Shown here piece after piece: positions 14,482 through 20,497 of a DNA stretch of 20,497 nucleotides. The notes below the pieces were generated by a model. It searched no databases. It was not told the origin of the DNA and saw only the letters and a program-made list of their open reading frames with translations. Each line of letters opens with the position of its first letter. Positions within the stretch are counted from its first letter, which is position 1. This stretch comes from UBA1258 sp963643225 (GTDB lineage: Bacteria > Bacillota > Clostridia > Lachnospirales > Lachnospiraceae). The position numbers were made by a program, and so were the translations under genes. The stretch lies in contig CAVIIX010000028.1 of NCBI GenBank assembly GCA_963643225.1, forward strand, positions 1 through 20,497, in the 5' to 3' direction.

Positions 14482-15846
14482 CTAAATGTTATCAAGCAAT
14501 AAAAGCTTTAAATTTTTCTTTACCTTGCCCTCTAAGGATAATTTTTCATCAAAGCGGTTTAAGGTAAACAAATAAATGTAGTCTGCCGTAATTTTTGCCT
14601 TATCGGCACAGCATAAAAGGCCTTCATAATCTTCGTAAGTAAACAATGCCTTATCATATACACATAGACAGATTATGTTTTTGCCATATTCATCAGTGCC
14701 TATAATATCAACATTACCAGGCTTTCCTATCCATTTGCCAAAGCGCTCTGCTTTAATTGGAAGCCTGTTTCTTTCATTCATTTTATTTAAATATTCAAGA
14801 CAGATTTCGGAATAATATTTACCTGCATAGCTCTTTAAGGAAGGAAGTATATGAAGGGTGTAAAATTCCTCAGGAGACTCCATTTCCAGAAATGAAGTGT
14901 TGTTGTAAATGAAGGTATAATAAAAATCCACAAATTTATTGGACAAATCATAAATACCCTTTTGAGCGTAATCTCTTCCCTCAGTATCAACACTGAATAC
15001 CTTTTTAACAAGCTCAAGCTCCATTAAATTTTTAATGTAAACAGAAATCTTTGCTCTTGAAAATTCAGTATGCTCGTATAAATCGTTAAGTTTTCTTTTG
15101 CCTTCGGATAATGAAGAAAGAATCGTGCTGTAAACACCGGTTTCTCTTAATTCATCACCTACAATGTTCATGGCTACATTTGATAAGGCACCGTTTTTAG
15201 ATACAATTTCCTTAATGATGTTATCCTTTACAGACAAATGTTCATCAAACATCTTCCAAAGTCCCGGTACCCCGCCTAAAATTGAATAGGTAATGGCACA
15301 GTCTTCATTTATGTAAAAAGAAAAATAGTCTCTTAAATTATCAAAGGATAATTCCTTAAGCTTTAAAAATCCTGAAATTTCAAACGCAGCCTCTCCGATT
15401 TTACTGACTAAGCTGTTTTCAACAAAGCCTACGGATGAAGAGGATAAAATAACCAAAAGCTCCTGATTGTTCCAGCTTGAATGAATGAAAGAAATCAGCT
15501 CATCAATAAATGTAGGACAGGATTTAATAATATTTTGAAACTCGTCAAAAACAATTACCTTTTTCTGAGAATGCTTTAAGGTAAAGGCTTTAAAAACATC
15601 AGAAAATTCGGGATATTTTAACGTTTTTACCTTCAGGCTGGCAAGATAAAGCCCTAATTTATATTTCTGTTCGCGCTCGGAGGCGGGCTCGCAGTTATAG
15701 TAAAAGCCGGGCTTATCGGACATAAACTCCTTTATCAAGGCAGTTTTTCCGATATACTTCTGGCCGTACAAAACTATAATTTGGGAATTTTCCCTGTCAT
15801 AGTAGGTGCCAAGCTGATTTAGTTCCGTATTTCTTCCTATTATCAT
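14482..15846 (-). CDS. AAA/STAND-type ATPase with C-terminal DUF234-like domain
   Basis: A 454-residue protein. Walker A GQKYIGKT (28-35) and Walker B VIVFDEFQN (97-105) follow an N-terminal RNTELNQL motif typical of the archaeal ATPase_2 family. GGVPGLW (191-197) and a winged-helix segment (KLNDLYEHTEFSRAKISVYI) come next. The C-terminal third fits DUF234, a nuclease-like (PD-(D/E)XK) fold. There D380 is kept (GNVDIIG), but the usual E-x-K strand reads IICLCV, so nuclease activity is doubtful. Known: the family is widespread and poorly characterised. I start at the ATG at 15846 with GGGG 5 nt upstream; an in-frame TTG at 15861 overlaps the upstream stop. It lies between a c-di-GMP enzyme and topB, 11 and 7 nt apart. 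Confidence 0.85.
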   Translation of the reverse strand: MIIGRNTELNQLGTYYDRENSQIIVLYGQKYIGKTALIKEFMSDKPGFYYNCEPASEREQKYKLGLYLASLKVKTLKYPEFSDVFKAFTLKHSQKKVIVFDEFQNIIKSCPTFIDELISFIHSSWNNQELLVILSSSSVGFVENSLVSKIGEAAFEISGFLKLKELSFDNLRDYFSFYINEDCAITYSILGGVPGLWKMFDEHLSVKDNIIKEIVSKNGALSNVAMNIVGDELRETGVYSTILSSLSEGKRKLNDLYEHTEFSRAKISVYIKNLMELELVKKVFSVDTEGRDYAQKGIYDLSNKFVDFYYTFIYNNTSFLEMESPEEFYTLHILPSLKSYAGKYYSEICLEYLNKMNERNRLPIKAERFGKWIGKPGNVDIIGTDEYGKNIICLCVYDKALFTYEDYEGLLCCADKAKITADYIYLFTLNRFDEKLSLEGKVKKNLKLLLLDNI

Positions 15847-15857
15847 GTTAACCCCAC

Positions 15858-17579
15858 TCAAATTAAACGAATTAAAATCTGCTCTATCTCTTCCTTTGCC
15901 ATAGGCTTTCCAAGATAGAAGCCCTGAATTAAGTCACAGGAAATACCGGCAAGATATTCAAGCTGTTCCTTAGTTTCAACACCCTCTGCAACCGTTTCAA
16001 AGCCCAGCTTTTTAGCCATAACAATTATGGATTCTGTGATGATTCTGGATGACTCATCCGTTATTACGTTATCAATAAAGGCTTTATCGATTTTAAGAGT
16101 ATCGATGGGAAGGCCCTTTAAATAAGATAAGGAGGAAAAGCCTGTGCCAAAGTCGTCCAAAGAAACCCTGATGCCATAATCTCTTAATTCATGCATCTTT
16201 GAAATAATGAGCTTAAAGTCGTCAATTAAAACAGATTCTGTAATCTCAAGCTCTACATCTTCAGGATCCATGCCGTATTTATTTATCACATTTAATACCT
16301 TTGGCACAAAATCAACACGAGAATACTGAATTGAGGAAATATTAATTGAAAGCTTTAAGTTTAAGTTAAATTTCTTTTTCCAGTCCATAAAGGTTTTGAT
16401 GCTTTCATCAAGTACAAAATCGCCTATCTGAATAATGGTGCCGTTCTTTTCTGCAAGAGGAATAAATACCGAAGGACTTACAACTGTTCCCTCCGAATCC
16501 CTCCATCTCACAAGTGCTTCAACACCGCGAAGTCTCTTAGACTCTGCATAGAACTGAGGCTGATAATTCATGTAGAAATTAGAATTATGAACAGCTTCCT
16601 TTAATTTATTTTCAATTTCAACATCTCGTAAGAAATTATTTAAGATTGCGGTATCAAAATATTTAATGTTATTTTTTCCTGCGTCCTTAGCCTTTAACAT
16701 AACTATTTCAGCACAGTTAATCAAGGATAAAGCATTATCGGAAGCCTCAGGATATTCCGCTACGCCAACAGAAACGCTTATTGAAACATCGGATAAATCC
16801 GTTAAGCGAATGGGGTGAGACAAAAATTCCTTAATCGAGCGATAAACCGTATCCACGCTTCTGTGACCACAGGGATCGTAAATTGCAATGCAGAAAATGT
16901 CAGAATCAAATCTAGATGCGATAACGTTACTTTCCGTTAAATCATGAATATAAAGACCTAAATTCTGTAATATTTCATCACCTGTTACAATACCCCTTGT
17001 GTCAGAAATATTGTGAAAATCGTCAATGTCCAAAAGCATAACGCTTACAACTGCATTTTCAGCCTCTGCTCTTTCCACGTATTCCTTTAGCTTGGTAATG
17101 AAATAATTGCGGTTATAAAGGTTCGTAAGTGAATCATAATAAGCCATAAAGGTTAATTCATCCTGACGATTTTTTGATTTAGTTACGTCAGAAAATGCAA
17201 TAACCTTGTCAGTTAAAATGCCGTTTTCATCAAAGTAGACGGTTACATCAACGCATACCCAGGTACGTTCATTCTTCAATTTAACGTCTAAAAGCTGCTG
17301 TTTTTTACCTTCCTTTTCGATATAAAGAAGTCTTAAAAGCTCTTCTTCAGCATTTTCTGAAAACGCATCACAGACCCTTGGTAAATCACCGGGGTCTGTA
17401 ATGTTAAAGTCAAAGAAGTTATCCCATTTGCCTACTGTACTAATCGTGTTATTTGTAAAATTAATGTACAAAAAAGCACGACGTGAAGTCTCGCAAAGGA
17501 GCTTATACATTCTTTCGCTATTTTTTAATTTTGAATTTAATGCGGTTAACAGATCAACCTGATAGCGCAAATCATCCAT
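15858..17579 (-). CDS. PAS - degenerate GGDEF - EAL protein, probable c-di-GMP phosphodiesterase
   Basis: A 573-residue soluble protein without membrane helices. Residues about 20-135 form a PAS-like sensor. A GGDEF domain follows (YDSLTNLYNRNYF at 148-160, LLDIDDF at 182-188), but the signature reads DSDIF (225-229) instead of GGDEF, so cyclase activity is unlikely. The EAL domain looks intact: E354 in EALVRW, N413, E445, D475-D476 in DDFGTG, K496, E532 and Q552 are all in place. Inference: it hydrolyses c-di-GMP, with the GGDEF module possibly sensing GTP. The start is the ATG at 17579 with AGGAGAAGG upstream. It comes 34 nt after asd without a terminator, an unusual place for a signalling gene. 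Confidence 0.93.
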   Translation of the reverse strand: MDDLRYQVDLLTALNSKLKNSERMYKLLCETSRRAFLYINFTNNTISTVGKWDNFFDFNITDPGDLPRVCDAFSENAEEELLRLLYIEKEGKKQQLLDVKLKNERTWVCVDVTVYFDENGILTDKVIAFSDVTKSKNRQDELTFMAYYDSLTNLYNRNYFITKLKEYVERAEAENAVVSVMLLDIDDFHNISDTRGIVTGDEILQNLGLYIHDLTESNVIASRFDSDIFCIAIYDPCGHRSVDTVYRSIKEFLSHPIRLTDLSDVSISVSVGVAEYPEASDNALSLINCAEIVMLKAKDAGKNNIKYFDTAILNNFLRDVEIENKLKEAVHNSNFYMNYQPQFYAESKRLRGVEALVRWRDSEGTVVSPSVFIPLAEKNGTIIQIGDFVLDESIKTFMDWKKKFNLNLKLSINISSIQYSRVDFVPKVLNVINKYGMDPEDVELEITESVLIDDFKLIISKMHELRDYGIRVSLDDFGTGFSSLSYLKGLPIDTLKIDKAFIDNVITDESSRIITESIIVMAKKLGFETVAEGVETKEQLEYLAGISCDLIQGFYLGKPMAKEEIEQILIRLI

Positions 17580-17613
17580 TAAACAACCTTCTCCTAATCC
17601 CTAAGCCCCAATC

Positions 17614-18702
17614 TTAGTTCTTTTTTGTAATGTATCCCTGAGCCTTTAAAAGCTCTGCGCATAGCACTGCACCCCCTGCAGCACCACGTACGGTGTTATG
17701 GGAAAGGCCTACGAATTTGTAATCATAAACGCTATCTTCTCTGAGTCTTCCGATTGATACGCCCATGCCGTTTTCGTAATTAACATCCAGCTGTACCTGA
17801 GGACGGTTATCCTCTTCAAGGTACTGAATAAAGTTCTTTGGAGCTGAAGGAAGATTTAATTTTTGAGGGGCGCCCTCTGCACTTCTTAATTTTTCAATAA
17901 GCTGTTCCTTTGTGGGTTTCTTTTTAAATTTAACAAAGACAGCTGCTGTATGACCGTTTAAAACAGGAACACGGATACACTGTGAGGTAATAACAAGACC
18001 CTGCTTTTTAACGATTTCACCGTTTTTCAGTGTACCTAATACTCTTAAGGGCTCCTGCTCTGACTTTTCTTCTTCACCGCCAATGTATGGAATAATGTTT
18101 CCTACCATTTCAGGCCAGTCCTTAAAGGTCTTGCCGGCACCGGAAATTGCCTGGTAGGTTGTAGCAACTACCTCATAGGGTTCAAATTCGCTCCATGCCC
18201 ATAAAGCAGGTGTGTAGCTCTGAATAGAGCAGTTTGGCTTAACTGCAATAAAGCCTCTTTTTGTGCCGAGTCTTTTCTTCTGCTCTTCAATCAGGCCTGT
18301 GTGGTCTGAATTGATTTCAGGAACGATCATTGGAACGTCCTTTGTCCATCTGTGGGCTGAATTGTTTGAAACTACAGGAGTCTCTGTCTTTGCATATTCT
18401 TCCTCAATAGCCTTGATTTCTTCCTTTGTCATATCAACGGCACTGAAGCAAAAATCTACTTCTTTAGCAACGTTAACTACGTCTGTAACGTCTTTTACGA
18501 TAATCTTTTTAACCGCTTCAGGCATAAAAGTGTCCATTTTCCATCTGTCACCAACAGCAGCCTCATATGTCTTGCCTGCTGAACGGGGGCTTGCAGCAAT
18601 TGTTGTAACCTCAAACCAGGGATGATTTTCAAGCAAAGAAATAAATCTCTGGCCTACCATACCTGTTCCGCCTAAAATACCTACTTTTAATTTCTCATTC
18701 AT
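17614..18702 (-). CDS. asd: Aspartate-semialdehyde dehydrogenase
   Basis: A 362-residue NADP enzyme that reduces aspartyl phosphate to the semialdehyde, a branch point for lysine/diaminopimelate, threonine, methionine and isoleucine. Visible: the nucleotide loop GGTGMVGQR (11-19), SNNSAHRW (112-119), the catalytic Cys158 in VKPNCSIQSY, and the substrate Arg/His block QCIRVPVLNGHTAAVFV (241-257). The longer length and KPNCS motif match the archaeal/fungal-type subfamily, which many Clostridia also use. GGAGG lies 8 nt before the ATG, 20 nt after argH, so they are very likely co-transcribed. Confidence 0.95.
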   Translation of the reverse strand: MNEKLKVGILGGTGMVGQRFISLLENHPWFEVTTIAASPRSAGKTYEAAVGDRWKMDTFMPEAVKKIIVKDVTDVVNVAKEVDFCFSAVDMTKEEIKAIEEEYAKTETPVVSNNSAHRWTKDVPMIVPEINSDHTGLIEEQKKRLGTKRGFIAVKPNCSIQSYTPALWAWSEFEPYEVVATTYQAISGAGKTFKDWPEMVGNIIPYIGGEEEKSEQEPLRVLGTLKNGEIVKKQGLVITSQCIRVPVLNGHTAAVFVKFKKKPTKEQLIEKLRSAEGAPQKLNLPSAPKNFIQYLEEDNRPQVQLDVNYENGMGVSIGRLREDSVYDYKFVGLSHNTVRGAAGGAVLCAELLKAQGYITKKN

Positions 18703-18722
18703 TTATAAATTCCTCCAAAATA

Positions 18723-20123
18723 TTATTCTAAAACCTTATCCTTCCAGTCATTTGAAAGATATTCTTTATTAATATCAATAATCCTTCTCATGGCACAAGG
18801 ACCCGGTGCACCTATTGTAAGCCGTTTTGATACACAGGTTTTTAATGAAATTGCATCGTAAATATCTTCATCAAATAATTCACTGAATTCCTTTAATTTA
18901 TTCAAATCGCATTCATCAATGCTTAAATCATTATCAATACAGTAAAGCACCAGCTCACCTATTACCCTGTGGGCATCTCTGAAGGGCATACCCTTTTTAA
19001 CGAGATAATCCGCAGCATCCGTTGCGTTTGTGAAGCCGTTCATGGCACTCTTTGCCATAATGTCTTTATTAAATTTTGTAGTAGCAAGCATGCCGGCAAA
19101 AAGCTCAATACAGTTTTTAACCGTATCAATGGCATCAAAGCTTAATTCCTTGTCCTCCTGCATGTCTTTATTATAGGCAAGTGGGATGCCCTTCATAGTG
19201 GTCAGTAAGGAAATTAAAGCACCGTACACTCTTCCGGTTTTGCCTCTGACAAGCTCTGCTATATCAGGATTTTTCTTTTGCGGCATAATGGATGAGCCTG
19301 TTGAAAAGCTATCGTCAAGTTCAATGAATCTGTATTCATTAGAATTCCATATTATTATTTCCTCTGAAAATCTTGATAAATGCATTGAAATAATGCTTAA
19401 AGCCGCAAGAAATTCAAGCAGATAATCTCTGTCTGCAACAGAATCGATACTGTTTAAGGTAGGACCGTAAAAGCCTAAAATAGAAGCCGTCATCTCTCTG
19501 TCCAGGGGATAAGTAGTGCCTGCTAAGGCCCCTGCTCCCAAAGGGCAGTAATTCATGCGGTTAAATATATCCTTAAGCCTGTCTCTGTCACGCTTAAACA
19601 TTTCAAAATAAGCACCCAGATGATGAGCAAGTGTTATGGGCTGAGCCTTTTGTAAATGTGTAAAGCCCGGCATATATGTTTCGGTGTTTTTATCACAAAT
19701 ATCCAATATAACGCCAAGTAACTGTTTTAAGGCTTCATCCACATATAAAACCTCCAAACGGGTAAAAAGGCGCATATCCAAAGCCACCTGGTCGTTTCTT
19801 GAACGCCCCGTGTGAAGCTTTTTACCTGTATCACCGATACGCTCTATTAAATTGGCTTCCATAAAGCTGTGGATATCTTCGTATTGGTCGGTAATGATTA
19901 ATTTACCGGTTAGTACATCGTCCTTAATAGATACAAGACCGTCTATAATCTGAGTAGATTCTTCTTTTGTAATGATGCCGCATTTAGCAAGCATTGCAGC
20001 GTGGGCAATTGAGCCCTCGCAGTCACGCTCCATCAACCTTTTGTCAAAATTAATGGAAGCATTAAAATCATAAACTTTTTTGTCGGTTTCTTTTGTAAAT
20101 CTGCCGCCCCAAAGCTGAGCCAT
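18723..20123 (-). CDS. argH: Argininosuccinate lyase
   Basis: A 466-residue enzyme of the fumarase/aspartase superfamily that splits argininosuccinate into arginine and fumarate, the last step of arginine synthesis. Visible: LWGGRF at the N-terminus, HTGRSRNDQ (104-112), the TH pair at 155-156, and the signature GSSIMPQKKNPD (276-287) with the catalytic Ser. The length is normal. GGGAGTG lies about 6 nt before the ATG, with a clear promoter at 20158-20186. It is the first gene of a run that continues with asd. argG, its usual partner, is not in the window. Confidence 0.97.
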   Translation of the reverse strand: MAQLWGGRFTKETDKKVYDFNASINFDKRLMERDCEGSIAHAAMLAKCGIITKEESTQIIDGLVSIKDDVLTGKLIITDQYEDIHSFMEANLIERIGDTGKKLHTGRSRNDQVALDMRLFTRLEVLYVDEALKQLLGVILDICDKNTETYMPGFTHLQKAQPITLAHHLGAYFEMFKRDRDRLKDIFNRMNYCPLGAGALAGTTYPLDREMTASILGFYGPTLNSIDSVADRDYLLEFLAALSIISMHLSRFSEEIIIWNSNEYRFIELDDSFSTGSSIMPQKKNPDIAELVRGKTGRVYGALISLLTTMKGIPLAYNKDMQEDKELSFDAIDTVKNCIELFAGMLATTKFNKDIMAKSAMNGFTNATDAADYLVKKGMPFRDAHRVIGELVLYCIDNDLSIDECDLNKLKEFSELFDEDIYDAISLKTCVSKRLTIGAPGPCAMRRIIDINKEYLSNDWKDKVLE

Positions 20124-20157
20124 ATGTTCACTCCCTATACTCTAAATGTTAAATCTT

Positions 20158-20186
20158 ATTTTAGCATATGACTAATTTCAATTCAA
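20158..20186 (-). promoter_or_regulatory. argH promoter
   Basis: On the minus strand, TTGAAT (20181-20186), a 17-bp spacer and TAAAAT (20158-20163), with an extended -10 TG (TGC just upstream). The leader is about 30 nt. I see no clear arginine-repressor box. Confidence 0.72.
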
Positions 20187-20302
20187 TGAATATAAGGGTT
20201 TAAAACTAACTAAAAAAAATTGAAAAAACCTTTATTTTCTCTATATTTCGTACATTTGTCCGTTTCTTAAAGACAAAGCATAGAAAAAATATTTAATGTG
20301 AA

Positions 20303-20346
20303 GACATACGCCTTACACAGGCGAGTGCGCATCATTGGCACGTAGT
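20303..20346. repeat. Intergenic repeat Y, copy 2, plus shared 10-mer
   Basis: 20303-20331 matches 9874-9900, with only transitions and one 2-nt insertion. Here the insertion completes a small GCCT/AGGC hairpin. The adjacent GGCACGTAGT (20337-20346) is the exact reverse complement of 9757-9766. Confidence 0.5.
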
Positions 20347-20350
20347 TCCT

Positions 20351-20399
20351 TTTTTTAACATATATGGAATTTCAACGCAATTCCATATATGTTAAAAAA
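20351..20399. repeat. Perfect 21-bp AT-rich palindrome
   Basis: The arms 20351-20371 and 20379-20399 are exact reverse complements around a 7-nt loop. On the minus strand its left arm begins with the T-run of the tRNA terminator. It could be a back-up terminator, an RNA-processing hairpin or a small transposon-like palindrome. Confidence 0.7.
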
Positions 20400-20423
20400 G
20401 AGTTTCGCAAGCGAAACTCTTTT
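20394..20423 (-). terminator. Intrinsic terminator of tRNA-Thr
   Basis: AAAAGAGTTTCGC and its exact complement (20396-20408 with 20411-20423) form a 13-bp stem, 2-nt loop. It is followed on the minus strand by two more T, making a six-T run. It starts 8 nt after the tRNA 3' end. Confidence 0.85.
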
Positions 20424-20431
20424 AATGTAAA

Positions 20432-20497
<66 letters not shown>

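Larger units (their letters stand above)
20124..20431. other. 308-nt gene-free region between tRNA-Thr and argH
   Basis: From right to left it holds the tRNA terminator, a 21-bp palindrome, the shared 10-mer at 20337-20346, repeat Y copy 2, an AT-rich stretch of about 110 nt with nothing I can name, and the argH promoter. No open frame here looks coding. Confidence 0.6.

Noticed and set aside
14475..14495. TTG start giving topB an overlap with the upstream gene
   Set aside because: The first seven residues are out of family and the ATG at 14474 is preceded by GGGG and matches the usual TopB start.
17580..17613. CTAAG/CTTAG dyad as a terminator after asd
   Set aside because: The stem is only 5 bp and has no T-run after it.

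Overview
The window reads as ordinary chromosomal DNA of a low-GC, Gram-positive anaerobe of the class Clostridia, most likely a Lachnospiraceae-type gut or rumen bacterium. This rests on AT-rich intergenic DNA, strong AGGAG-type ribosome binding sites, TTGACA/TATAAT-type promoters with 17-bp spacers, and lineage-typical genes: an IscU-like plus GGGtGRT pair, clostridial-type LeuC/LeuD, and a U32 peptidase. Almost everything is on the minus strand, so read it from right to left. The only convincing plus-strand gene is a small lipoprotein at 9174-9662. Both edges cut a gene: the U32 protein at the left and a tRNA-Thr at the right.

Right part (20497 to 11789): tRNA-Thr(CGU) is followed by an intrinsic terminator, a 21-bp perfect palindrome and an intergenic repeat. 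A good promoter then starts argH - asd - EAL phosphodiesterase - AAA/DUF234 ATPase - topB - left-handed beta-helix protein. The gaps are only 7-34 nt, with no convincing terminator, so these six may be one transcript that mixes amino-acid synthesis with signalling and DNA topology.

Middle (11680 to 9020): an IscU-like scaffold and a GGGtGRT protein form a tight two-gene unit with its own leader containing two dyads, and it ends in a terminator. A 280-bp gene-free stretch of hairpins and dispersed repeat modules separates it from the convergent lipoprotein gene. The lipoprotein is divergent from ilvB, and each of the two has a recognisable promoter.

Left-middle (9019 to 3431): a branched-chain amino-acid cluster. 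ilvB is followed by one acetolactate synthase small-subunit gene, then a near-consensus promoter, a second small-subunit gene, ilvC, a terminator, leuC and leuD. The terminator's T-run abuts the leuC ribosome binding site, so leuCD expression should depend on read-through. The two small-subunit genes and a Tyr at the usual substrate-specificity Trp of IlvB are the unusual points.

Left (3351 to 1): ruvA - ruvB (Holliday-junction motor), then zapA from its own promoter inside the end of ruvB, a terminator, and the truncated U32 gene. No insertion sequence, prophage, CRISPR array or defence island was seen. The best candidates for under-described biology are the IscU-like/GGGtGRT pair, the double regulatory subunit arrangement and the structured intergenic repeats.
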